Source: Sipunculus nudus
Lineage: Eukaryota > Annelida > Sipuncula > Golfingiida > Sipunculidae
Direction of reading: 5' to 3'
Assembly: GCA_026874595.1 (NCBI GenBank)
Contig: JAPPUL010000082.1
Span: 374,001 to 438,000, forward strand
Length of the DNA: 64,000 nt
Under the pieces are notes generated by a model, which had not been told where the DNA came from, searched no databases, and was given only the letters and a program-made list of their open reading frames with translations. The position numbers and the translations under genes were made by a program. Below, piece by piece: positions 1-9,919 of this stretch (position 1 is its first letter; the number at the start of each line of letters is the position of its first letter).

Positions 1-1
1 A

Positions 2-223
2 TATCAAGTCTCAGCCGGTGATACCATACAGGCAAAAGATAAGAGTAGAAATTTGACGGTTATACGAGATAGTTTAAAGAACTTGTCAAAACGACCTGCA
101 CCAAATTGGATAGCAATAGATGAGGATATGGTAAAAGCGACGGTATTAACTGAACCAACGAGAGAGGACATACACATACAGGCAAATGAAGACTTGGTGG
201 TAGAATTCTACTCAAAGAAATAA
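2..223 (+). CDS. rpsD: 30S ribosomal protein S4, C-terminal part (5' truncated by window)
   Basis: The open frame enters from the left edge and ends at TAA 221-223, leaving 73 codons. The visible part begins YQVSAGDTIQAKDKSRN and ends ANEDLVVEFYSKK. This is the usual S4 C-terminus: part of the S4 RNA-binding domain, the P-x-W segment (RPAPNWIAID) and the terminal E-F/Y-Y-S motif. S4 binds 16S rRNA early in small-subunit assembly and in many bacteria represses its own operon. It sits 40 bp upstream of rpoA in the same direction, so co-transcription is expected. The N-terminal two thirds lie outside the window. Confidence 0.93.
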   Translation, partial: YQVSAGDTIQAKDKSRNLTVIRDSLKNLSKRPAPNWIAIDEDMVKATVLTEPTREDIHIQANEDLVVEFYSKK

Positions 224-263
224 AGTAAATAACTAAGCAAAACAAAATATTAGGTGTATAAAG

Positions 264-1310
264 ATGGCACATAGAAATTTACTAAAAGACTTTAAAAAAC
301 CAAATAGGATAAGCTTTGAGCATGATGTATTAAATCCTAATTATGCTAAATTCACAGTAAGTCCGCTTGAGAAGGGGTTTGGGATAACCCTTGCCAACGC
401 GTTAAGGCGAACCTTGTTATCCTCAATCCAAGGGTATGCGATAACCGCCATACGAGTTGAATATATAAACTCAGAAGGTAAAAACGCGTTGCTTTCTAAT
501 GAGTTTGAAAATATATACGGCCTATACGAAGATACGATATATTTTATACAGAACTTAAAAAAGGTCTACTTAAAATTACTCGATGATGCCGAAAGACGTA
601 CGATCTTTATAGAAAAGAAAGGTGAAGGAGAACTTAAGGCTAGTGATTTAGAAGTAGATACAAATATCAAAGTGTTTAATCCCGATCATAAACTCGCCAC
701 GTTTAATGAGGATGCATCTGTCTTTATAGAACTCCAGATAGAGCTAAATAGGGGATATAAACCGTCGGATAGAGTAGATCCTGAATCTATAGATGTAGTT
801 GGCACTATACCCATAGATGCAGTATTCTCGCCTATTGAAAAGGTAACTTATAGTGTTGAAAACACACGGATAGGACAAAGAACAGATTATGACAAAATAT
901 TTATAGAACTTTGGACAGATGGAACAATAAGTCCAGATGATGCTATAGCTGATGCCTCCAAAATACTAAAAGAACATTTTACATGCTTTATAAACTTTGA
1001 TGAGACTGATGAACATTTTGAAGAGGAGAAAACTAATCCAGAAGAAGAGAAATTAAATCATATACTAAATACACCAATTGAGGACCTAGAACTATCTGTA
1101 CGCTCATCCAATTCGCTTCGTGTAGCTGGAATATTAACTCTACGTGATTTGGTCTTAAAAAGTGAAGATGAGATACAAAAGATAAAGAACCTAGGTAAAA
1201 AATCTACGGTAGAAATAACAAATAAGCTTGCAACGTATAAATTGACACTTGGAATGAAACATCTTGCGTATCTTACCAAAAAGATGTCCGCAAATACACA
1301 AGCAATCTAA
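264..1310 (+). CDS. rpoA: DNA-directed RNA polymerase subunit alpha
   Basis: This is the 348-residue alpha subunit, the scaffold for RNAP assembly and a contact for activators and UP elements. The N-terminal domain (about 1-240) carries the dimerisation and beta-contact signature GFGITLANALRRTLLSSIQG. A charged linker (FEEEKTNPEEEK) follows. The C-terminal helix-hairpin-helix domain (about 275-340) shows SVRSSNSLRVAGILTLRDLV and LGKKSTVEI. The N-terminal NLLKDFKKP segment resembles spirochaete alpha subunits and is the main taxonomic clue here. It lies between rpsD and rplQ in the common rpsD-rpoA-rplQ order. No strong Shine-Dalgarno is visible; translation may be coupled to upstream genes. 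Confidence 0.97.
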   Translation: MAHRNLLKDFKKPNRISFEHDVLNPNYAKFTVSPLEKGFGITLANALRRTLLSSIQGYAITAIRVEYINSEGKNALLSNEFENIYGLYEDTIYFIQNLKKVYLKLLDDAERRTIFIEKKGEGELKASDLEVDTNIKVFNPDHKLATFNEDASVFIELQIELNRGYKPSDRVDPESIDVVGTIPIDAVFSPIEKVTYSVENTRIGQRTDYDKIFIELWTDGTISPDDAIADASKILKEHFTCFINFDETDEHFEEEKTNPEEEKLNHILNTPIEDLELSVRSSNSLRVAGILTLRDLVLKSEDEIQKIKNLGKKSTVEITNKLATYKLTLGMKHLAYLTKKMSANTQAI

Positions 1311-1337
1311 TAGGATTAAGGAAAAAATTAGAAAGTT

Positions 1338-1889
1338 ATGAAGCACAAAATAAAAGAAAACAGACTAAAAAGAGATGGTGCCCATAGGAAGGCAATGTTA
1401 TCGAATATGGCAACCTCTTTATTAAAACATGAGCGGATTGTAACAACAAAAGCTAAAGCTAAAGAATTAAGACGTTATGTAGAACCCATTATAACAAAGG
1501 CTAAGGTCGTTAATTTACATAACAAACGCCAAGTCTTACGCAAAATAAAAAATAGAAAAGTCGTTGTAAAACTATTTGAAAATATAGCATTTCGATATGC
1601 CAAAAGACCTGGTGGCTACACTCGTATAATACCCTTAAGTAAAAGCCGCGTTGGTGATAATAGCAAAATGGCAATAATTGAACTCGTTGAAGAGCATCTT
1701 AGTCCAAAAACAAAAAAGGCAAGTTCTAAAAAAGGGCTTGAAACAAAAGAAACAACAAAAGAAACAACAAAGCCGCAAACTAAGACCATAAAGGATGAGA
1801 CTAGCAATAAACAAAAAGAATCCAACCTAAAACAAAGCAAACAAGACAAAGATAAAAAACAAGATAAGCAAGAAGACAAAAATACTTAA
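1338..1889 (+). CDS. rplQ: 50S ribosomal protein L17 with long lysine-rich tail
   Basis: Residues 1 to about 118 are a standard L17 (MKHKIKENRLKRDGAHRKAML, then LLKHERIVTTKAKAKELRR and RPGGYTRI). L17 is a large-subunit protein next to the exit tunnel. The protein runs on to 183 residues, about 65 more than the usual short form. The extra tail is almost only K, E, T, Q, D, N and S, and includes tandem KETT units. It is probably disordered. The gene starts 27 bp after rpoA and closes the ribosomal/RNAP operon. The tail has no recognised domain and may be a product of repeat expansion, which is common in this window. Confidence 0.95.
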   Translation: MKHKIKENRLKRDGAHRKAMLSNMATSLLKHERIVTTKAKAKELRRYVEPIITKAKVVNLHNKRQVLRKIKNRKVVVKLFENIAFRYAKRPGGYTRIIPLSKSRVGDNSKMAIIELVEEHLSPKTKKASSKKGLETKETTKETTKPQTKTIKDETSNKQKESNLKQSKQDKDKKQDKQEDKNT

Positions 1890-1929
1890 GTAGAATAAAA
1901 CCCTTAACTCTTTATTCCTCTTAAGCAGG

Positions 1930-2802
1930 ATGAGCAAAATAATGCTTGAAGAAGAACTCTCCTTAAAGGAAAAATATGAGAAGAGCGCATCACTAATAAA
2001 AGAGTCAGACGGCATTTTAATACTTGCAGGAGCAGGGATAGGCGTTGATTCTGGGCTGCCGGACTTTCGAGGAGACAATGGTTTTTGGAAAGCTTATCCG
2101 CCATACAAAGATAAAGGGATAAGTTTTGTGGAGATGGCAAACCCTAGATGGTTTTCGAACTCTCCTTCCTTTGCCTGGGGCTTTTATGGACACAGATTAT
2201 CTTTATATAAAAAAACTACTCCTCATAAAGGCTTTGATATTTTACATAGTTTCACAAATTTTACAAATACTAAAAGTCAAAACTATTTTATATTCACGTC
2301 AAATGTTGATGGACACTTTCAAAAAGCAGGCTTTAATAACGACAATATTCTTGAAATACATGGTTCCATACACCATTTACAATGCTTAAACGAGTGTGGA
2401 AAACAAATATTTGAAGCTCCTAAGTCGTTTGATATACAAATAGATAAAGACACTATGGAAGCAAAACCCCCGCTACCAGAATGTCCCCGCTGCCAATCAC
2501 TTGCAAGACCTAATATACTTATGTTTGGAGATTATGCTTGGGACCCACAACGTCAGCAAAGACAATATGATTTATATAATAAATGGTTAAGCTCATTCCA
2601 GCCAAAAGACAAATTAGTTTTAATTGAGTGTGGAGCTGGAACCCATGTCCCAACCGTTCGCATGCAATCTGAATATATTACATCTAGAATGAATGCTTCT
2701 CTAATACGGATAAATGTTCGAGAACCTAATGTATATAAGCCACATATATCTATTCCCAAAGGTGCCTTAGAGGCTTTGAGCAATATAAACGATTATATAT
2801 AA
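1930..2802 (+). CDS. Sir2-family NAD-dependent protein deacylase
   Basis: This 290-residue sirtuin-type enzyme would remove acyl groups from lysines using NAD+. The NAD-binding motif GAGIGVDSGLPDFRG lies at 34-48 and a TSNVDGHF motif at about 123-130, in place of the classical TQNID. The catalytic His is H144 in LEIHGS. Four Cys (152, 156, 185, 188) form the structural zinc site. The GVDSGLPDFRG variant suggests a divergent subgroup, so its acyl preference is unknown. It starts 41 bp after rplQ, preceded by AGGA, so it may be read through from the ribosomal operon. A good hairpin terminator follows immediately. Confidence 0.88.
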   Translation: MSKIMLEEELSLKEKYEKSASLIKESDGILILAGAGIGVDSGLPDFRGDNGFWKAYPPYKDKGISFVEMANPRWFSNSPSFAWGFYGHRLSLYKKTTPHKGFDILHSFTNFTNTKSQNYFIFTSNVDGHFQKAGFNNDNILEIHGSIHHLQCLNECGKQIFEAPKSFDIQIDKDTMEAKPPLPECPRCQSLARPNILMFGDYAWDPQRQQRQYDLYNKWLSSFQPKDKLVLIECGAGTHVPTVRMQSEYITSRMNASLIRINVREPNVYKPHISIPKGALEALSNINDYI

Positions 2803-2843
2803 GAATTTTATGTAGTAGCTGCTTTTCATAGGAATTCTTTTTT
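2801..2843 (+). terminator. Intrinsic terminator after the Sir2 gene
   Basis: The RNA can fold a stem of AAGAAUU-UU-AUG with CAU-(A)-GG-AAUUCUU. That is 12 pairs including two G-U, with one bulge, closing a loop of about 14 nt. A run of six T follows directly. It overlaps the stop codon of the Sir2 gene and would end the rpsD-rpoA-rplQ-sir2 transcript before the convergent groEL gene. Confidence 0.75.
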
Positions 2844-2990
2844 ATGACAGGCAGGAGACTAAAAGATTTAGCTTCTCATCTAGTTTTCCATTTAGCTTCC
2901 CACCCTCATAATAAGTTTCCTACAATTCCAAAATGCAATTCCAGAATGCAGATGGTAGTTGACAAATCAAAATCCCTCACCTACATTTAA

Positions 2991-5026
<2,036 letters not shown>

Positions 5027-6691
5027 CTAGCGTAGCACCGCTCCCTTACTTCCACTCGTTACAAGCTGCCTATATCTCTTTAAATATCCTCTGAGCTCTT
5101 CTCCTCCCTCCTTTAGCTTCATCTCCCGACGACGGCGAGCAAGCTCCTCCTCGCTTACCTCAAGCTCTAGTTTCCGACTTATTAAATCTATATTTATAAT
5201 GTCGCCTGTCTTTATATACGCTATCGCCCCTCCTTCTGCTGCCTCAGGGGATATGTGTCCTATACATGCCCCGCGCGTTGCCCCCGAAAATCTACCGTCT
5301 GTTATAAGCGCTACGCTCTCTCCTAATCCCATCCCCATTATATTCGATGTCGGAGCAAGCATCTCCATCATCCCAGGACCCCCCTTCGGACCCTCGTACC
5401 TTATTACTACTACATCCCCCGCAACAACTTCTCCTCCCAATATCCCCGCGTTTGCTTCGTCATGTGAATCGTATACCCTCGCCTTCCCTCTATGTCTTTT
5501 CATACCTTCTGTTACTGCCGCTGTCTTTACTATCCCTCCCTCCTCTGCTATATTGCCAAATAATACGCTAAGTCCTCCTTGCTTACTATAGGCTTTCTCA
5601 AGAGGCCTTATTACTTCACTATCTTTTATCTTTGATCCTTCTATGTTTTCTCCTAAACTCTTTAAGGTTACTGTCTTTCTATCTAAGTTCAAAAGTCCCC
5701 CCCTCCCAAGCTCTTTCAAAATCGCACTGACTCCTCCCGCCATCTCTACATCTTCTATATGATAGTTTGATGCCGGCGCTACCTTGCATAAGTTTGGTAC
5801 ACGATCTGATATCTCATTAAGTCGAGTTAAGGGATAGTCTATACCCGCTTCGTTTGCTATTGCCAGCATGTGTAGTACTGTGTTCGTTGACCCGCCCATC
5901 GCAAGATCAAGTGCAAAGGCGTTATCTAGAGACTCTTTTGTTATTATATCCTTTGTCTTAATCCCCTCTCGCACTAGCTCTACTATCTTCTTTGCCCCTT
6001 CCTTCAAAAGCCCTCCTCTACCCTCTGATAATGCTAAATGTGTCCCATTGCCAGGCAGCGCTATCCCCAAAGCCTCGCATAGACAATTCATTGAATTTGC
6101 CGTGAACATCCCCGAACAACTACCGCAGGTCGGACATCCTTCATCCTCTATCTCCTTAAACTCTGCTTCATCTATTAAGCCCTGCTTATATTGTCCCACG
6201 CTCTCAAATACTGTGCTTAGATCTATTGCCCTGCCGTCGGATAACCGTCCCGCCTTCATAGCCCCCCCACTTACAAATATTGTCGGGATGTTTATACGAA
6301 CTGCTGCCATCAACATCCCAGGCACTATCTTATCGCAATTTGTCAGGCATATCATACCGTCAAACTTATGTGCCTCTATTACCGCCTCCACGCTGTCTGC
6401 TATTATCTCACGACTCGGTAATGAATACCTCATCCCGCTATGGCCCATCGCTATGCCATCATCTACTCCTATCGTATTAAACTCAAATGGTACGCCCCCG
6501 CTCTCCCTTATGACTTCCTTTGCTATCTGACCATATTCCTTCAAATGTACGTGTCCCGGTATTATATCTATATGCGAATTTACTACCGCTATGAACGGTT
6601 TGCTGAAATCATTATCACTTAGTCCGCACGCCTTTAACAAACTCCTGTGCGGCGCCCTTGTATACCCTTTCTTTATTGTGTCACTCCTCAT
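5027..6691 (-). CDS. ilvD: Dihydroxy-acid dehydratase
   Basis: This 554-residue IlvD/Edd-family Fe-S dehydratase converts 2,3-dihydroxy-isovalerate (and the methylvalerate homologue) to the 2-keto acid in valine, isoleucine, leucine and pantothenate synthesis. Cluster-ligand motifs are [12 protein letters not shown] (about 118-129) and [19 protein letters not shown] (about 190-208). The C-terminal swivelling domain shows GFRGPKGG-like [13 protein letters not shown] and [15 protein letters not shown]. Length and start ([23 protein letters not shown]) are normal. It appears to be a single-gene unit here; no other ilv gene is in the window. Confidence 0.97.
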   Translation of the reverse strand: MRSDTIKKGYTRAPHRSLLKACGLSDNDFSKPFIAVVNSHIDIIPGHVHLKEYGQIAKEVIRESGGVPFEFNTIGVDDGIAMGHSGMRYSLPSREIIADSVEAVIEAHKFDGMICLTNCDKIVPGMLMAAVRINIPTIFVSGGAMKAGRLSDGRAIDLSTVFESVGQYKQGLIDEAEFKEIEDEGCPTCGSCSGMFTANSMNCLCEALGIALPGNGTHLALSEGRGGLLKEGAKKIVELVREGIKTKDIITKESLDNAFALDLAMGGSTNTVLHMLAIANEAGIDYPLTRLNEISDRVPNLCKVAPASNYHIEDVEMAGGVSAILKELGRGGLLNLDRKTVTLKSLGENIEGSKIKDSEVIRPLEKAYSKQGGLSVLFGNIAEEGGIVKTAAVTEGMKRHRGKARVYDSHDEANAGILGGEVVAGDVVVIRYEGPKGGPGMMEMLAPTSNIMGMGLGESVALITDGRFSGATRGACIGHISPEAAEGGAIAYIKTGDIINIDLISRKLELEVSEEELARRRREMKLKEGGEELRGYLKRYRQLVTSGSKGAVLR

Positions 6692-6818
6692 CTTATTTTC
6701 CTCTGTCTATTTTATTTTATTTGCCAACTTCTTACTCTAAGCAGCTTTTTAGTCTATTCTTACTCCCCTCTCTATTACTCCCCCTTACTCCCCCCTCTAT
6801 TGACTCTCCTTCTCCTCC
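6692..6818. repeat. C/T-rich low-complexity spacer with imperfect short repeats
   Basis: From about 6765, and running into the 3' end of the next gene, the plus strand is almost pure C/T. It carries imperfect repeats of CTCCCC/TTACT-type units. The neighbouring protein's extreme C-terminus (GQKEDDGQKQVGGEGKDVRRGG) is encoded by the same kind of sequence, so the repeat has probably spread into the coding region. Confidence 0.5.
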
Positions 6819-8156
6819 TTACCCTCCCCTCCTTACATCCTTACCCTCCCCTCCTACTTGCTTTTGTCCATCATCTTCCTTCTGCCCTCCACGTTTGTCC
6901 GCTCCTGAAACACTCTTTAGCCTTACCTGCTCTATCCGTTTAGCACTAAGCTCCTCAACCTTGCATAAAAGCCTTCCGAGTTTTATCTCTTCTCCATCGT
7001 TTGGGAATCTCTTTAATTTCTCAAGCAGTACTTTGCTTATTGTTGAATGTTTGGGATAATCAAACTTTAACTCCATTCCAAAATACTTCATAAGCTCATC
7101 GATTGTTATTCGTCCTGTAACTATTATCTCATCCCTTTCTTTTACAACTTCTATAATCTCTTTGCCTTCATCGTCTTTATCTTCTCCATCTTCACTTGCT
7201 ATGTCTCCTACAAGCTCTTCTAATATATCCTCAAGTGTAACAAGTCCTGCCGTCCCACCATACTCATCCACCACTATTGCTGTATGCGTTTGGGTTATAC
7301 GAAGTTTTTCCATAAGCTTGTCTATTGTCTTATTCTCTGGCACAAAAAGCACCTCTCGTGATAGACTTGATAACTTGATATCTAAATCTTCTCTTATTAT
7401 CGCGTGCAGTGCATCTGATTTATATAATAAACCTTCTACTGTGTCTATATTCTTTTTATAGATTGGGATACGGGAATATTGCTCATTCAAGATTGTCTTT
7501 TTCGCTTCTTTTAACGTAAGTTGGCCATCTATTCGTATCATGCTAATTCTTGGCGTCATTATATCACGCACTTTAATGTCATTAAGCCTTAATGCCTTTT
7601 GGATTAATTCCTCCTCATGCTTTTCTAATACACCTTGTTCTTTACCGAGATTAGCGAGTACCTTTATCTCCTCTTCTGTTATCTTTGTATCTCGAGCCCC
7701 CTTATAAAAGGGTCGTGTGAAAAAGGATATCAATATCAATATTGGGGTAAGTAGTACTGTTATAGCGGTTATTGCTCGTGCCGACTTTACAGAGACTATA
7801 TCAGCATATTTCTCGCCCAAGGTTTTTGGTATTATTTCAGAAAATATTATAACGTATAATGTAAATACCCCAGAAGCTATGCCTATCCAAAGCTCATTGA
7901 ACATATTACCTATAATGCCGCCTATTATAATTGACCCACCTATATTTGATACATTGTTTAAGATTACAATGCTTGCTATAGGTCTTTGCATCGAGCTTTT
8001 TATTTTATATAACGACTTTATTGACTTATTATCTTTATCTTTTAGTAACCAAGCACTAACTCGATTCTTCGGTATAGCAAATAATGCCGCCTCCACCAAT
8101 GAGCACAATGCTGAGAACACTGTTACTAACAATATAGCTATTATTAATAATATCAT
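6819..8156 (-). CDS. CNNM/CorC-type membrane protein (DUF21, CBS pair, CorC_HlyC)
   Basis: This 445-residue protein belongs to the family often labelled hemolysin (TlyC), now associated with Mg2+/Co2+ efflux and tolerance. It has an N-terminal DUF21 membrane domain with several helices (about 1-150), then a CBS pair starting at DIMTPRISMIRIDG and continuing through HTAIVVDEYGGTAGLVTLEDILEELVGDI. The C-terminal CorC_HlyC domain is about 340-410. A low-complexity charged tail follows. Its ATG overlaps the TGA of the upstream MFS gene by four bases (ATGA), so the two are translationally coupled. The hemolysin name is historical and should not be read as toxin function. Confidence 0.9.
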   Translation of the reverse strand: MILLIIAILLVTVFSALCSLVEAALFAIPKNRVSAWLLKDKDNKSIKSLYKIKSSMQRPIASIVILNNVSNIGGSIIIGGIIGNMFNELWIGIASGVFTLYVIIFSEIIPKTLGEKYADIVSVKSARAITAITVLLTPILILISFFTRPFYKGARDTKITEEEIKVLANLGKEQGVLEKHEEELIQKALRLNDIKVRDIMTPRISMIRIDGQLTLKEAKKTILNEQYSRIPIYKKNIDTVEGLLYKSDALHAIIREDLDIKLSSLSREVLFVPENKTIDKLMEKLRITQTHTAIVVDEYGGTAGLVTLEDILEELVGDIASEDGEDKDDEGKEIIEVVKERDEIIVTGRITIDELMKYFGMELKFDYPKHSTISKVLLEKLKRFPNDGEEIKLGRLLCKVEELSAKRIEQVRLKSVSGADKRGGQKEDDGQKQVGGEGKDVRRGG

Positions 8157-9349
8157 TTATTCTTTGCCAAGCGTTTGTCGGCTATACCCAATAATACCGA
8201 TATTAGGAAGACAAGTAAAGAAATAACTGTACAATAAAAAAATATATCCCCGTACCTTAACGCTTTTTCACTTACCTTGCCCCATAACAAAAAACCTACT
8301 GTATTGCCTACCCCAAATACTATTACATATAATAAGCTTATTCCGCTTGTTCTAAGCCGCTCTTTAAAATAACTTTCTACCTTCTTAACAGATAATAAAA
8401 AAAAACCTCCCCATGTCATACTGTGGATTAGTTGTGCTAATATTATATAGATTATATCTTGTGTCTTGTAGTAAATTAACCACCTAATCGACGTTAACAA
8501 AAACACTAGGGTAAGCAGTTTCTCTTTACTATATCGTTTTTCTAGCTTTGGGCTATATCTAAAAAATATTATCTCCGAAAATACTGCGATAAACGTCATA
8601 TACCCAAGATAACTACTTGGAAAGCCAAGTCCCTTAATCTCATCTAGTAAATATAATCCAAAAAATATATGATAGGCGGCTGTACTTATTATATGTAAGA
8701 TTAGCATTAGAAAAAAAAATACCAATAGCTTGTTTTTTACAAATACATCCAAAACCTCTTTTAGCCTTAGATTCTTATCTTCTCGCTCCTTTGAGTCTAT
8801 CTTTAACGCACTAATAAAGGCTAGTAGTAAAAAAAAACTTATCCCGTATAGTGTTAGCTCTTCTAAAGCCGGATATTGCTCCCTAAGTACTCCCAAAGCC
8901 ATAACCGAAAATATAAATCCCACCGAACCCCACATCCTTATCTTACTATATTCCCCTCCGTGTATCTTTATATAGGCAAGGCTTGTGCTGTCAAGCATCG
9001 CAAGTACTGGAGAGCGGACTATCGAAAATAGTATTGTACTTAGTACAAAACCGAAAAATAAATCTACAAATATATCTCCTATATAAAAATAAATTAGCGA
9101 CGTTGCAAAACTTGCAAACAAAAGTAGTTTTAAAAGCTTCTCCTCAAGCTGAAAACGATTCGATATATATCCGAAAAACAAGGTTACCACAATATGAGTT
9201 AGAGGCGCAAGCATATAGATTATCCCTATCTCAGAATCAGAAAGCCCTTCCCCTTTTAAATAAAGTCCAAAAAACTTAAAGAATATTCCCATAAAGGCAA
9301 ATTGATTGAAGTTTACCAGCTTTAGATATATTTTTGTCTTTTCTCTCAT
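8153..9349 (-). CDS. Major facilitator superfamily transporter
   Basis: This 398-residue inner-membrane protein has about 12 hydrophobic segments. The N-terminal pattern FAFMGIFFKFFGLYLKGEGLSDSEIGIIYML and the short basic loop GYISNRF resemble the LacY/NupG-like MFS_1_like group. The substrate cannot be read from the sequence. It is the first gene of a two-gene unit with the CBS-domain protein (4 bp overlap). Its first 27 codons and roughly 167 bp of upstream DNA are duplicated just upstream (see repeats at 9269-9516 and 9573-9820), which probably duplicated the promoter as well. Confidence 0.85.
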   Translation of the reverse strand: MREKTKIYLKLVNFNQFAFMGIFFKFFGLYLKGEGLSDSEIGIIYMLAPLTHIVVTLFFGYISNRFQLEEKLLKLLLFASFATSLIYFYIGDIFVDLFFGFVLSTILFSIVRSPVLAMLDSTSLAYIKIHGGEYSKIRMWGSVGFIFSVMALGVLREQYPALEELTLYGISFFLLLAFISALKIDSKEREDKNLRLKEVLDVFVKNKLLVFFFLMLILHIISTAAYHIFFGLYLLDEIKGLGFPSSYLGYMTFIAVFSEIIFFRYSPKLEKRYSKEKLLTLVFLLTSIRWLIYYKTQDIIYIILAQLIHSMTWGGFFLLSVKKVESYFKERLRTSGISLLYVIVFGVGNTVGFLLWGKVSEKALRYGDIFFYCTVISLLVFLISVLLGIADKRLAKNK

Positions 9350-9516
9350 CTAATCTTCATTCTTAATCTTTATTCTTAATCTTTATTCTAATCTCTCATT
9401 CTAATTGCCTAACCTATTCATTTACAGCAACTTAGAGCTTGACTTTATATTAATTTATTAATTTAGCTACTTTGGCTTATATATAGCATATATAATATTA
9501 ACCACTTTGTATTTAG
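9269..9516. repeat. Direct repeat, proximal copy (MFS start plus upstream region)
   Basis: These 248 bp recur at 9573-9820 with an exact 304-bp offset and, by eye, one internal substitution (TCTTCATTC here, TCTTTATTC in the other copy). The copy covers the first 27 codons of the MFS gene and its upstream promoter region. Such high identity in an AT-rich non-coding stretch suggests a recent duplication. Confidence 0.92.
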
Positions 9517-9569
9517 GGTTTCAAATATTGAACGCTCAGGTAAATGCTAAAAAGATATTCTTGCCTGAC

Positions 9570-9653
9570 TCAAAAAAACTTAAAGAATATTCCCATAAAG
9601 GCAAATTGATTGAAGTTTACCAGCTTTAGATATATTTTTGTCTTTTCTCTCAT
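9570..9653 (-). pseudogene. Duplicated 5' stub of the MFS gene (27-codon mini-ORF)
   Basis: Inside the distal repeat the start codon (9651-9653) and the first 27 codons of the MFS gene are intact. At the repeat edge the run of six A (plus strand) has become seven and unique sequence begins, so the frame hits TGA at once (9570-9572). The result is a 27-residue peptide identical to the MFS N-terminus, encoded upstream of the real gene. It is probably a non-functional by-product, although it could be translated as a leader. Confidence 0.75.
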
Positions 9654-9820
9654 CTAATCTTTATTCTTAATCTTTATTCTTAATCTTTATTCTAATCTCT
9701 CATTCTAATTGCCTAACCTATTCATTTACAGCAACTTAGAGCTTGACTTTATATTAATTTATTAATTTAGCTACTTTGGCTTATATATAGCATATATAAT
9801 ATTAACCACTTTGTATTTAG
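9573..9820. repeat. Direct repeat, distal copy
   Basis: This is the second copy of the 248-bp block, separated from the first by a 56-bp unique spacer (9517-9572). It lies upstream of the intact MFS gene on the minus strand. It carries a full copy of the presumed promoter and start codon. Confidence 0.92.
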
Positions 9821-9919
9821 TATTAAAAATGTTGATCTTTTGGGACTTACGGAAAGTCTATATATTATGACCTCAACTGAGCCTTATAATGCTAATTATT
9901 AGCTCCTCTAACACATAAC

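Noticed and set aside
6819-8156. Hemolysin (toxin) annotation for the CBS-domain protein
   Set aside because: The DUF21-CBS-CorC_HlyC architecture is that of membrane metal-tolerance proteins; the hemolysin name is historical.
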